The notes under the pieces were generated by a model that saw only the letters and a program-made list of their open reading frames with translations, did no database searches and was not told the DNA's origin. Position numbers and translations under genes: made by a program. Positions 42,417-51,399 of a stretch of 64,000 nt of DNA are shown here, piece after piece. Source of the stretch: Azospirillum doebereinerae (GTDB lineage: Bacteria > Pseudomonadota > Alphaproteobacteria > Azospirillales > Azospirillaceae). The stretch covers positions 1 through 64,000 of the forward strand of contig NZ_RZIJ01000003.1 in NCBI RefSeq assembly GCF_003989665.1, written 5' to 3'. The stretch's first letter is position 1. Every line of letters starts with the position of its first letter.

Positions 42417-43127
42417 TCAGGACACGCGTTCGGGATCTCCCGCCATGTCCCGGAGGAGGGCGAGGTCGTTGATGACGATGAAGCCCTTGGCGTAGGTCAC
42501 GATTCCGGTCTTGCGCAGGGCGCCCAGGCTCTTGTTCACCATCTCGCGGGTGACGCCCAGCATGTTCGCCAGCGCCTCCTGCGACAGGGGCTGCGCGATC
42601 CGCAGGCCGGACGGCGAGGGCTGCCCGTAGCTGTCGGCCAGCAGCAACAGGCGGCGGGCCAGACGGCGCGGCACGTCGTGGAAGACCGCGTCCTCGATGT
42701 TCTCCGACACCCAGCGCAGCCGTTCGCACAGCACGATCATCATGCGGGTGCACAGGCGGGGGTGGCGTTCCAGGAAGGGGATGAAGTCGGCGCGGTCGAT
42801 CCGGTACAGCTCGGTCGGGCGCAGGGCGACGGCGGCGGCGGTTCGTTCCCGCCCGTCGAGCAGCCCGATCTCGCCCAGGACGTCGCCCGAATCCAGGATG
42901 TTCAGGAGCATCGTCTTGCCGTCGGCCGACGAGGTGCGGATGGCGATCTGCCCCTTCAGCACGGCGTAGAGGCAATCGCCCGGATCGCCCTTGTCGAAGA
43001 TCGTCCGCTCGGCGTCGAACCGCAGCGTGTGGCCCAAGGCAACCAACTCCGCCATCTGGGCGGGATCCAGTTCCCCCAGCAGACGGTTGCGTCGCAGCAC
43101 CGCCGTCACGTCCGTCTGCACGCTCAT
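42417..43127 (-). CDS. Crp/Fnr-family transcriptional regulator
   Basis: A 236-residue CRP-like regulator. The cyclic-nucleotide pocket matches the phosphate-binding consensus in GEIGLLDGRERTAA, and there is no N-terminal cysteine cluster, so it is not an Fnr oxygen sensor. The C-terminal helix-turn-helix has the recognition helix TREMVNKSL, keeping the Arg-Glu pair that reads TGTGA in Crp. It lies 77 bases after tfuA on the same strand with no terminator between. A perfect TGTGA-N6-TCACA site lies upstream of the precursor gene (45620-45635). I chose the ATG at 43127. Confidence 0.88.
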   Translation of the reverse strand: MSVQTDVTAVLRRNRLLGELDPAQMAELVALGHTLRFDAERTIFDKGDPGDCLYAVLKGQIAIRTSSADGKTMLLNILDSGDVLGEIGLLDGRERTAAAVALRPTELYRIDRADFIPFLERHPRLCTRMMIVLCERLRWVSENIEDAVFHDVPRRLARRLLLLADSYGQPSPSGLRIAQPLSQEALANMLGVTREMVNKSLGALRKTGIVTYAKGFIVINDLALLRDMAGDPERVS

Positions 43128-43204
43128 CAGCCCATCCCGCAAGCACGCTCTCGTTCCGGGTGGCGCCTGCCACGCGGGACGCGATCAGTGTAGCGGGAAA
43201 CTTC

Positions 43205-43948
43205 TCACATAGCGAGTGGGGTCGCCTCGCGCATGGCGCGGTCCCACAGGGCGGTGCGTTCGAAATGGAAACGGGCTTCCGGCACCGCCGCGTCGTGGTC
43301 CAGGTGGCGGCGCATCGTCCGCAGCATCCGGCGGGCGTCGTCGCGCTTCTGGTCGAAGCGCCCGGTCGGCAGCCAAGTCTTGAACGCCGACAGTTCGTCC
43401 GCCGGCAGGCCGAGGTCGGCGGCCAGACGCAGCGCGCGGCCGTAGCCCCGGTCGCGGTAGGGCAGCTCCTTGGCGATGGATTCCAGCCGGAAACCGGTGT
43501 CCCGCGACACCACGCGCTCGGCCACGGCGTCGGCCAGGGTGCGGCGGATGTTGACCATCGCCTCCGACAGGGCGGGGTAGCCGAGTTCGGCCGGACCGTG
43601 GACCACGGCGACCTCGTCGTCGTCCTCCAGCCGGCCGTCGCGGTAGGCCTCGAAGATCGCGCCGACGCCGACCATCCCGAAGGGGTGCAGTTCCGCCGCG
43701 CGCAGCGCGCCCATGCTCGACGCGCCGAACACCGGAATGCCGGCGTGGAGGGCGAAGAGGATCTCCTTGTGCCAGACCGACGGCACGCTCTCGAAGAAGC
43801 CGTCGACGATGCCGATGGCCTTGGGCTTCTCGGCGCAGATCCGGATCACGTCGCCCTGCGCCACCGGCGGCAGAAAGGTGGCGTCCAGTTCCGGGGCGGC
43901 CTCGGCGCGGGGCAGGGTGGGGCCGAGAAAAACGAAAACCTCGCTCAC
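43205..43948 (-). CDS. tfuA: TfuA-family YcaO partner protein
   Basis: A 247-residue TfuA protein. Family blocks seen are VFLGPTLP, the DGFFESVPSVWHKEILFAL helix-strand, and FGASSMGALRAAEL. The start is a GTG that overlaps the YcaO stop (GTGA), so translation is coupled. In characterised pairs TfuA helps YcaO make peptide thioamides, probably by handling the sulfur donor. No other RiPP tailoring genes are near. The stop is 77 bases before the Crp-family gene on the same strand. Confidence 0.92.
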   Translation of the reverse strand: MSEVFVFLGPTLPRAEAAPELDATFLPPVAQGDVIRICAEKPKAIGIVDGFFESVPSVWHKEILFALHAGIPVFGASSMGALRAAELHPFGMVGVGAIFEAYRDGRLEDDDEVAVVHGPAELGYPALSEAMVNIRRTLADAVAERVVSRDTGFRLESIAKELPYRDRGYGRALRLAADLGLPADELSAFKTWLPTGRFDQKRDDARRMLRTMRRHLDHDAAVPEARFHFERTALWDRAMREATPLAM

Positions 43949-45213
43949 GCGGCCTTCTCCATCGTGGGGCCGAGCGCGCGCTGTCCGCGGGCGCCCAGCA
44001 GGTAATCGGGGGATTCGTCCAGCCCTTCCAGCCCCGGCACGACCATGCGGACCACGGGGATGCCGAATTCGGGCTTGGTCAGGTCGACCATGACCGCCTC
44101 GTCGATGCCGCAGGCGCGCAGGCGCGCCAACTGGTGCTCCAGATCGGCTTCGATGGTCGGGGCGAAGCTGGTCGGGCAGCCGGCGAAGTTGCGCCGCCCT
44201 GCCCCGGCGGTGATGCGCGCCTTCCATTGGGCGTGGCGCGCCGGGTCGAGGTGGCGGTCATATTCGGCGCGGGGCATGTCGTCGCGGGCGCCGGCGATGA
44301 AGGTCAGGCGGCTCTGCGCCGCCTCGGTCAGGGCGCGGGACAGCGCGATCTCGCGCGCCACATGGCAGCCCATGCCGCTGGCCGGGCGGACCGACTGCTG
44401 CGGCAGATCCTCGCGCTCGACGATGCGGCAGAGGAAGGCGGGCAGGCCGAGGTCGCTGGTGATCTCCCAGACGCCGACCTCGACGCCGGCCGCGTCGAAG
44501 CGGTCGATCAGCGAGCGGCAGACGGGGTCGTCGACGCTGTCGAGGTCGATGCGGGTGTCCTCCTGCGCGGAAGCCCCGAAGAGGCGCCACAGGGTGGTCG
44601 CGTCGCGCTCGATCAGTTCGGTCAGCGCGTGGCTGATCGCCTCGGTCCGGTGGTTGCCCGAGGCGAGCCCGTTGGAACTGGGCAGGAAGCAGCCCTGGCC
44701 GGGGGCCATCGCCACGGTGAAATTCAGGTGGACCGTCTCGAACGGCACCCATTTGCGGCCGCCGTTCAGCAGATCCTCGCCCTCGATCCACAGGATGGGG
44801 CTGTGCGGGCTGTAGGCGCTGGTCGCCAGACGCGGCAGGCGGCCGACGTCGACCACCGGATGGGTCCAGCGCATTTCCTCGAAGCTGGCGAATTTCAGCG
44901 GCAGCGTGATGCGTTCGGCGTGGTAGCTCTCGATCGATTCCATGACGCCCGACGCCTTGGCGGCGGCCAGCGTCACGCCCTTGCCCTGCGACACCGAGAT
45001 GGAGCGGGAATTGGGCCGCGTGACCATCACCACGGGGATGCCGACGCTGTCGAGCCCGGTCACGTTGGCGACCCGCGTGATGCCCATGATGGGCAGGAAC
45101 GGGGCGACCCGCGCCAGGGTCTGTTCCGGCGCCATGACCCGGTGGGTGCCGACCGTGTGGGCCTTGACCGCGTCCGCGATGGCGGTCCGGACATCGAGCA
45201 GATCGAAGGGCAT
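43945..45213 (-). CDS. ycaO: YcaO-domain protein (ATP-dependent peptide backbone-modifying enzyme)
   Basis: A 422-residue YcaO protein. ATP-binding signatures are present: SVSQGKGVTLAAAKASGVME near residue 75, and HRTEAISHALTELIERD near residue 200. There is no C-terminal PxPxP motif of azoline cyclodehydratases, and a TfuA gene overlaps its end, so thioamide formation is the expected reaction. No cyclodehydratase E1-like or leader-binding partner is adjacent. The 64-residue gene at 45336-45530 lies 122 bases upstream on the same strand and is the natural substrate candidate. No strong ribosome-binding site is seen before the ATG at 45213. Confidence 0.93.
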   Translation of the reverse strand: MPFDLLDVRTAIADAVKAHTVGTHRVMAPEQTLARVAPFLPIMGITRVANVTGLDSVGIPVVMVTRPNSRSISVSQGKGVTLAAAKASGVMESIESYHAERITLPLKFASFEEMRWTHPVVDVGRLPRLATSAYSPHSPILWIEGEDLLNGGRKWVPFETVHLNFTVAMAPGQGCFLPSSNGLASGNHRTEAISHALTELIERDATTLWRLFGASAQEDTRIDLDSVDDPVCRSLIDRFDAAGVEVGVWEITSDLGLPAFLCRIVEREDLPQQSVRPASGMGCHVAREIALSRALTEAAQSRLTFIAGARDDMPRAEYDRHLDPARHAQWKARITAGAGRRNFAGCPTSFAPTIEADLEHQLARLRACGIDEAVMVDLTKPEFGIPVVRMVVPGLEGLDESPDYLLGARGQRALGPTMEKAA

Positions 45214-45335
45214 TGCGGGGCGCTCGGGGTTCGGTTGGAGGAAGCGGGCAAGGTTTCGCCGCGCCGAGGTTCGTGGCCGGCCGGCCGATGGATGGCGCCG
45301 ACCGCCACGATCCTTGAGCGGACAGTGCCGGTCGC

Positions 45336-45530
45336 TCAGGCGCCCGGCGTGATGTTCATGCGGCCGGCTTCGTAATCGGCGGTGTCGAAGCCGCTGCGGC
45401 TGCCGACGCGGACGTTGGCTTGCGCGGCGGCGGCGCCGGTCTCGGCGATCTCGGACACGCCACGGCCGGTCACGGCGTAGAGACGGCCATCGGCGCCGCG
45501 AACCATCGAAGTCTGCGAGATGTTGTTCAT
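45336..45530 (-). CDS. Candidate RiPP precursor peptide for YcaO-TfuA
   Basis: A 64-residue peptide directly upstream of ycaO on the same strand. The N-terminal half (MNNISQTSMVRGADGRLYAV) looks like a leader; an Ala-rich joint (TGAAAAQANV) follows, then a C-terminal segment RVGSRSGFDTADYEAGRMN. It has no cysteine. Its GSRSG recalls the GSRQG of the trifolitoxin core DIGGSRQGCVA (from memory), but that could be chance. The start is an ATG at 45530. A CRP-type palindrome is centred about 97 bases upstream. Precursor status is inferred from size, position and composition, not proven. Confidence 0.65.
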   Translation of the reverse strand: MNNISQTSMVRGADGRLYAVTGRGVSEIAETGAAAAQANVRVGSRSGFDTADYEAGRMNITPGA

Positions 45531-45611
45531 CGTGATGAGGCCTTGCTGTCGACGTTGGGAGCGAACGGGATTGTTCGTTTCTGTCGGCCGGATCATTCGA
45601 TTTCGAAGAGA

Positions 45612-45643
45612 GGTCGCGCTGTGAAATTCTTCACAGTGCGACC
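45612..45643. promoter_or_regulatory. CRP-type operator, 32-bp near-perfect palindrome
   Basis: A perfect TGTGA-AATTCT-TCACA core (45620-45635) sits in 14-bp arms with one mismatch. It lies between the divergent precursor gene (start 45530) and RHH gene (start 45729), roughly 97 and 102 bases from each ATG, so it could control both. Confidence 0.8.
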
Positions 45644-45672
45644 CCACGTGGAAGCGTAGGAATCGCCTTCGC

Positions 45673-45700
45673 AGCCGCCAGCCGCCAGCCGCCAGCCGCC
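45673..45700. repeat. Four tandem AGCCGCC heptamers
   Basis: Exact four-fold tandem repeat of a 7-base unit in the leader of the plus-strand RHH gene, between the CRP-type site and the start codon. Such repeats can change copy number by slippage and alter promoter spacing. Confidence 0.8.
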
Positions 45701-45728
45701 ACGCAGCATTCGGGAAAGGACCGTCGAG

Positions 45729-46034
45729 ATGCAGCCGGAAAAGATGCCGTCGCTGGGGAGAGCCGCCGATCGGTCCATGGCCGTCCTCGACCACGCTCCT
45801 TTGGTCGCTTGGCCTCTGGTTGCCGCCCGCACCGTTCCGCTCCGCGACCGGCAGACGCGGCTTCGACTGGAAACCGCCGTATGGGAGGGGCTGGACGCCA
45901 TCGCGGAACGCGAGGGATGCCCTGTGAAGGAACTCTGCGTCGCATTGGACGCTGACCGGCCGCCGAACGTCACGCTGTCCAGCGCGATCCGCAGCTATGT
46001 TCTCGATTATTTCCGGGCGGTCGAACGCGCTTGA
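45729..46034 (+). CDS. Ribbon-helix-helix (RHH_4) protein, paralogue 2
   Basis: A 101-residue RHH_4-type protein paralogous to the one at 41930-42310 (RLRLETAVWEGLDAI; SSAIRSYVLDYFR). The ATG at 45729 has AAAGGA 8 bases upstream. It is divergent from the precursor-ycaO-tfuA genes across a region holding a CRP-type site and a heptamer repeat. It is a plausible repressor or co-regulator of that operon, but no experimental link is known. Confidence 0.75.
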   Translation: MQPEKMPSLGRAADRSMAVLDHAPLVAWPLVAARTVPLRDRQTRLRLETAVWEGLDAIAEREGCPVKELCVALDADRPPNVTLSSAIRSYVLDYFRAVERA

Positions 46035-46062
46035 CCATGCCGGAGCGTCCGGCGGTGGTCGA

Positions 46063-49000
46063 TCAGGCGACCGTGGCGAGGCGCCGGCCGCACGCGTCGA
46101 TCAGTGGCGCCATGGACAATTGACGGGCGAGCGTTTCCGCTCGCTTCAGAAGCTCCGTCCCGTCGGTCCTGCCAGCCCCCGATGCGGCGGGACGGCGAAG
46201 AGTGGCGTCGGCAAGAAAGAAGCCCGCATGCGCCTCGTAGGCCCGCTGCCCGGTGGCGACCGAGGCTTCCAGGGCATGACGGGCGGCGTCGAGAGCCTCG
46301 CCGTGCCGACCTGTTGAGTCCAATGCTTTGGCTTGCCAGAGCAAAACAGGCGGCAGGCTGACGCGTGGATGAAAACGCCCATCTTTTCCGGCTTGCCGCC
46401 GGAACGTGGCGAAGCTGTCCTCGAACAGCGAGAACCCTTCGGCGTGGCGTTTCTGCATGACCCGCGCGTAGCCGAGTCCTGCCGCGATCAAGGGGTGCCA
46501 GAGCGGCGCCCGCGCCGCGCCGCACAGTGACAGGGCTTCCTGAAGAGGGGAAATCGCGCGGTCGATCTCGCCGAGGATGAGGCAGGTCCAGCCGAGATGG
46601 GCGTTCGCGAAAATGCGGGAGAAGGCGTGGCCGCTTTCCTCCGCGATCTCCACCGCCCGGATTCCGGCCGCAACCGCCTCGGTTCCCCGGCCGAGTTCGG
46701 CAAGGCTGCGAGCGCCGACGCTCCAGGGATGCACGGTGGCCAACGTCGCCAACCCGCAATGGCTGCGCGCGAGCGTGGCGTCGATCAGCGCGCTGCCGGA
46801 GTCCAGCGTGTCGAGCGCCCGTTTGAAATAGCCCTTGTCGGCCAGGATGCCGCCCAGGCGAAACAGAAGCTGGACCCGGGTTTCCCGGCTATCAAGCGCT
46901 TCCAGCGCGTTCAAGCCCTGAAGGCACAACTCCAGGCCCTCGTCCAACTCGCCATAAGCCCAGCGGAAGGACGCGAGCATCGAGCTGGCGCGTGCCGACC
47001 GGATGGAATCACCGGATTCCTCGGCGAGGCTCCGCGCCAGATTGAGAAAATCATGCACGTCGGTGCCGCCGCGCGGCAGCAGCGTGCGGGGCAGCGCGAT
47101 CAGAAGATCGACTTGGCGCGACGCGTTCCGCCGGGACGCGGCGGTCGCCTGCACCGATTGCAGGGAGTTCCGGTAGTGGCGCGTGGCGTCTTCCAGCTTC
47201 GAGCGGGATTCGGCGCGTCGGCCGGCTTTGCGCCCGCAGGCATAAGCCGCCGGCCAGTTCTCGGCCATGAAGGCGTGATGCGCCATCAGGTCGATTCGGT
47301 TCGGCAGATCATGGTCGCGCCGCTGGCGCAGCGCCATCAGAAGCCGGCCGTGCAGCCCCTTGCGGTCGGCCTTGGTCTGCGTCGCGTAGGCGACCTCGCG
47401 GATCAGCGCGTGGTGAAAGCCGTATTCCAGGTTGGGCAGCAGGCGGGCGCGCAGGATGAAGCCGGCGCGCTCCAGATAGGCCAGTTGCGCTGGCAGCGAG
47501 TCGCCCGATGCGGAGGATAGAGCGCGCAGCAGCCCCACGTCGAAGGTCGGCCCGACCACGGCGGCGTGCAGCAGGACCCGGCGCGGCTCGGCTTCCAGCA
47601 GGTCGATGCGCGCGGCGAGCAGACCGTGCAGTGAGCGCGGCACAGGGGGCAGCGCCGCCGGGTTGGCGAGGCGGTAGGCGCCGGGCGCGCCGGTGATGGC
47701 CCCGCTCCCCTCCAGGGTGCGCAGGATCTCCTCGAGGTAGAGCGGGACGCCCTGGCTCCGCTCGGTCACCTGGGCCTTGAGTTCGGCCAGCGACCAGTCG
47801 GAGCCCAGCCAGTAATCCAGGAAGCTCTGGACCTGCCCGGTGTCGAGCGTGTCGAGGTCGATGCGGCGCGCGCCCTGGGGACCGCTCCACCCCTCCGGCG
47901 CCGATTCCAGGCGGAGCGCCGGGGGGCGCATGGTGGCGACCAGAAGAAGGCGCGCGCCGCTGCCGCGCAGGGCGGCGGCCAGCGCGTCGAGCAGCCGGAC
48001 CATCAGGGGGCGCGCCCAATGGGCGTCCTCCACCAGGACCAGCATGGGCCGCCCGTCGAAGCCGCCGCTTGAGGCCAGCTCCAGCACCGCGCCGACCAGC
48101 CCGTCGATGGTCAGGCTGAGCCGCTGAGCCGGGTCGAGGCCGGACCACAGCGGGTCCACAGCCGGCAGCCCGAACAGGCCGCGCACCGCGTCGGCGGCCA
48201 GCGCGCCGGCCCGCCGCCCGGCCGCGTCGGCGATCCGGGACGGCCCGGCACCCTCGGCCGAGCCGGTCAGCTGGACGGCGAGGCTGAGCGCCACCGCCTC
48301 CAGATCGTCGGGGTCGCCCAGCCGGCGGATCGGCATCTGCGGCCAGGGCAGGACGTTCCAGCGCCGGCTGCGCGGGTCGCGGAAGAACTCGCCGACCAGC
48401 CGCGACTTGCCGATTCCGGCCTCGCCGCGCAGCAGCAGCAGCGAGGGCGTGCCGGCTTCCGCCTGATCGGCCATGGCGAACAAGGTCGCGGCCTCCGCCA
48501 CGCGGCCGACGAAGGGCGCGTCGGCCGACAGCAGCAGGTCGGTCGCGGTTCGCCGCACGGCGCGCGCGCCCTCCAGCGTGAAGGCGGGGATCGGCGGGAC
48601 CCCCTTCGCGAGGGTCAGGCTGCCGACGGGGCGGGCGACGACCCCGACCGGGATCAGGTCGAGCGTGTCGCGGCTGAACTGTGCGGTGTTGGGGTCGGCG
48701 CGCTGCTGGAGCTTCGCGGCGGCGTGGACGCATTCGCCGACCATCCGGTAATCGGCCCAGAAGCCACTCTCCACCACATGGGCGACGACCTCGCCCGAAC
48801 TGATGCCGATGCGGATCTGGAAGTCGGGAAGGTCGGACTCGACGGTGGTCCGGACAATGTCCTGCGCGGCCAGACAGGCGCGCAGGGCATGATCCTCCTT
48901 CGCGTCGGGGGCGCCGAACACGGCCATGAAGCCGTCGCCCAGAAGTTGCGCGACCATGCCGCCGTAGCGCGGCACCGCCTGGACCAGGGTTTGCAGAATG

Positions 49001-49161
49001 GGCAGCAGGATCTGGTCGGCGTCCTCGGGATCGCGGCCGGCGACCAGCGCGGACGAACTCACGATGTCCACGAACATCATGGTCAGCACCTTGCGTTCCG
49101 GCGTCTTGGCACGCGCCGGACGCATGGAATCAGGAGGAGGAACGCCCCCGATGCTTCCCAT
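46063..49161 (-). CDS. Class III cyclase-AAA ATPase-TPR signalling protein
   Basis: A 1032-residue protein. An N-terminal class III nucleotide cyclase domain (about 1-190) has the metal aspartates in MMFVDIVSS and LGDGFMAVFG. An AAA/STAND ATPase follows with Walker A GEAGIGKSR near residue 247 and Walker B-like LVLVEDAHW. The C-terminal half is built of TPR-like helices. In the cyclase, the usual VNxAARL-type motif reads VHAAAKLQQ: His is common in this subfamily, but Lys for the transition-state Arg is unusual, so activity may be low. The ATG at 49161 has GAGG close upstream. It could make cAMP for the nearby Crp-family regulator. Confidence 0.88.
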   Translation of the reverse strand: MGSIGGVPPPDSMRPARAKTPERKVLTMMFVDIVSSSALVAGRDPEDADQILLPILQTLVQAVPRYGGMVAQLLGDGFMAVFGAPDAKEDHALRACLAAQDIVRTTVESDLPDFQIRIGISSGEVVAHVVESGFWADYRMVGECVHAAAKLQQRADPNTAQFSRDTLDLIPVGVVARPVGSLTLAKGVPPIPAFTLEGARAVRRTATDLLLSADAPFVGRVAEAATLFAMADQAEAGTPSLLLLRGEAGIGKSRLVGEFFRDPRSRRWNVLPWPQMPIRRLGDPDDLEAVALSLAVQLTGSAEGAGPSRIADAAGRRAGALAADAVRGLFGLPAVDPLWSGLDPAQRLSLTIDGLVGAVLELASSGGFDGRPMLVLVEDAHWARPLMVRLLDALAAALRGSGARLLLVATMRPPALRLESAPEGWSGPQGARRIDLDTLDTGQVQSFLDYWLGSDWSLAELKAQVTERSQGVPLYLEEILRTLEGSGAITGAPGAYRLANPAALPPVPRSLHGLLAARIDLLEAEPRRVLLHAAVVGPTFDVGLLRALSSASGDSLPAQLAYLERAGFILRARLLPNLEYGFHHALIREVAYATQTKADRKGLHGRLLMALRQRRDHDLPNRIDLMAHHAFMAENWPAAYACGRKAGRRAESRSKLEDATRHYRNSLQSVQATAASRRNASRQVDLLIALPRTLLPRGGTDVHDFLNLARSLAEESGDSIRSARASSMLASFRWAYGELDEGLELCLQGLNALEALDSRETRVQLLFRLGGILADKGYFKRALDTLDSGSALIDATLARSHCGLATLATVHPWSVGARSLAELGRGTEAVAAGIRAVEIAEESGHAFSRIFANAHLGWTCLILGEIDRAISPLQEALSLCGAARAPLWHPLIAAGLGYARVMQKRHAEGFSLFEDSFATFRRQAGKDGRFHPRVSLPPVLLWQAKALDSTGRHGEALDAARHALEASVATGQRAYEAHAGFFLADATLRRPAASGAGRTDGTELLKRAETLARQLSMAPLIDACGRRLATVA

Positions 49162-49320
49162 GATCCTCTCCGCCTCCGCCTTCGCCGCCCCCCGGCGGTC
49201 GTTGCGTTGACATATTAGAGCATGCATTTCGTCGCTTGTGGATACCCAAGAGACGCATTTGAGATTCTTTTTCGCGTTTGGCTAACCCATACATAATGGA
49301 ATATGCGGAGCTTCGTTCAA

Positions 49321-49356
49321 AAAGAAAGCGCCGTGTCTGCACGCGGCGCTTTCTTT
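49321..49356 (-). terminator. Terminator downstream of ilvD
   Basis: 13-bp inverted repeat (arms 49321-49333 and 49344-49356). On the minus strand it ends in TTTTTG. It lies 36 bases past the ilvD stop. Confidence 0.85.
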
Positions 49357-49391
49357 CTCAGGGGCTTACAAGAATTTTTTTACCGCGGCCA

Positions 49392-51257
49392 TTACCGGCG
49401 GATGGCGATGCCTTCGACCTGCGACACATCGCGCACGGCGCCCCGGTCGGCGCTGGTGGTCAGCGCGGCGTAGGCGCGTAGGGCCGGTGACACGACGCGG
49501 TCGCGGGAGACCGGCTTCCAGGCGTCGGCTCCCTTGGCGTTCATCGCGTCTCGGCGGCGCTGCAACTCCTCGTCGGCGACGGCGAGGCGGATGATGCGGT
49601 TGGGGATGTCGATCTCGATGCGGTCGCCCTCCTCGACCAGCCCGATGGCGCCGCCGCCCGCCGCTTCCGGCGAGACGTGGCCGATCGACAGGCCGGACGT
49701 GCCGCCGGAAAAGCGCCCGTCGGTGACCAGCGCGCAGGCCTTGCCCAGCCCCTTCGACTTCAGGTAGCTGGTCGGGTACAGCATCTCCTGCATGCCGGGG
49801 CCGCCGCGCGGACCCTCGTAGCGGATGATGACCACGTCGCCCGCCTTCACCGTGTCGCCGAGGATGGCGGCGACGGCGTCGTCCTGGCTTTCGAACACGC
49901 GGGCCGGGCCGGCGAAGACGAGGTTGGAGGCGTCGACCCCCGCCGTCTTCACGATGCAGCCCTTCTCGGCGATGTTGCCGGCCAGCACGGCCAGACCGCC
50001 ATCCTGGCTGAACGCCTTCTCGGCCTTGCGGATGACGCCGGCCTCGCGGTCGAGGTCCAGCTCCGGCCAGCGGCGCTCCTGGCTGAAGGGCACCACGGTC
50101 GGGATGCCGCCGGGGGCCGCCTTGTAGAGGGTGTGGACGGCGGGGTCCTGGGTGCGGGTCACGTCCCAGCGGTCGATGGCGTCGCCCAGCGTCGGGGCGT
50201 GGACAGTCGGCGCCGCGCGGTTCAGCAGCCCGGCGCGGTCCAGCTCGCCCAGGATGCCGAAGATGCCGCCGGCGCGGTGCACGTCCTCGATGTGGACGTT
50301 GGCGACGGCGGGCGCCACCTTGCAGACGTTGGGGACGCGGCGCGACAGCCGATCGATGTCGTCCATGGTGAAGTCGACCTCGCCCTCCTGCGCGGCGGCC
50401 AGGATGTGCAGCACCGTGTTGGTCGAGCCGCCCATGGCGATGTCCAGCGTCATCGCGTTCTCGAAGGCCGCCTTGGTGGCGATGCCGCGCGGCAGGGCCG
50501 TGGCGTCCTCCTCCTGGTACCAGCGGCGGCAGAGGTCGACCGCCATGCGGCCGGCGGCCAGGAACAGCTCCTTGCGGTCGGCGTGGGTGGCGAGGATGGT
50601 GCCGTTGCCGGGCAACGACAGGCCCAGCGCCTCGGTCAGGCAGTTCATCGAGTTGGCGGTGAACATGCCGGAACACGAGCCGCAGGTCGGGCAGGATCCG
50701 CGCTCCATCTCCGCCGCCTCCTCGTCGGACACGGTCGGGTCGGCGGCGGCGACCATGGCGTCGATCAGGTCGACCGCCTTGACCTTGCCGCGCCAGTTGA
50801 CCTTGCCGGCTTCCATCGGACCGCCGGACACGAAGATCGCCGGAATGTTGAGGCGCATCGCGGCCATCAGCATGCCGGGCGTGATCTTGTCGCAGTTGGA
50901 GATGCAGACCAGCGCGTCGGCGCAGTGGGCGTTCGCCATGTATTCGACGGCGTCGGCGATCAGCTCGCGCGACGGCAGGCTGTAGAGCATGCCGCTGTGG
51001 CCCATGGCGATGCCGTCGTCCACCGCGATGGTGTTGAACTCCTTGGCGACGCCGCCGGCCTTCTCGATCTCGCGGGCGACCAACTGGCCCAGATCCTTCA
51101 GGTGGACGTGGCCGGGGACGAACTGGGTGAAGGAGTTCGCAATGGCGATGATCGGCTTGCCGAAATCACCGTCCTTCATGCCGGTGGCCCGCCACAATCC
51201 GCGAGCGCCCGCCATGTTGCGGCCGTGGGTGGAGGTGCGGGAACGGTAGTGCGGCAT
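49392..51257 (-). CDS. ilvD: Dihydroxy-acid dehydratase
   Basis: A 621-residue IlvD, the third step of valine and isoleucine synthesis (2,3-dihydroxyacid to 2-keto acid). Cluster ligands Cys122 (SNCDKITPG) and Cys195 ([11 protein letters not shown]) match the [Fe-S] dehydratase family, and the C-terminal [20 protein letters not shown] is the family signature. The ATG at 51257 was chosen; a longer frame to 51401 has no similarity. It is divergent from the marR-emrAB unit, and two palindromes lie in the shared region. Confidence 0.97.
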   Translation of the reverse strand: MPHYRSRTSTHGRNMAGARGLWRATGMKDGDFGKPIIAIANSFTQFVPGHVHLKDLGQLVAREIEKAGGVAKEFNTIAVDDGIAMGHSGMLYSLPSRELIADAVEYMANAHCADALVCISNCDKITPGMLMAAMRLNIPAIFVSGGPMEAGKVNWRGKVKAVDLIDAMVAAADPTVSDEEAAEMERGSCPTCGSCSGMFTANSMNCLTEALGLSLPGNGTILATHADRKELFLAAGRMAVDLCRRWYQEEDATALPRGIATKAAFENAMTLDIAMGGSTNTVLHILAAAQEGEVDFTMDDIDRLSRRVPNVCKVAPAVANVHIEDVHRAGGIFGILGELDRAGLLNRAAPTVHAPTLGDAIDRWDVTRTQDPAVHTLYKAAPGGIPTVVPFSQERRWPELDLDREAGVIRKAEKAFSQDGGLAVLAGNIAEKGCIVKTAGVDASNLVFAGPARVFESQDDAVAAILGDTVKAGDVVIIRYEGPRGGPGMQEMLYPTSYLKSKGLGKACALVTDGRFSGGTSGLSIGHVSPEAAGGGAIGLVEEGDRIEIDIPNRIIRLAVADEELQRRRDAMNAKGADAWKPVSRDRVVSPALRAYAALTTSADRGAVRDVSQVEGIAIRR

Positions 51258-51399
51258 GGATGTTTCCTCGACTGGTCGCGCGTTTCGCGGATTGGCGAAA
51301 GGAATGGATGAAACGGGAGGGCACCTTAGCAATCTCCTGTCGCCGATTCCAGAGCCGCGACACCGGTGTGGGCCTGCCATGCGTGCCGTAACGGTTGCC

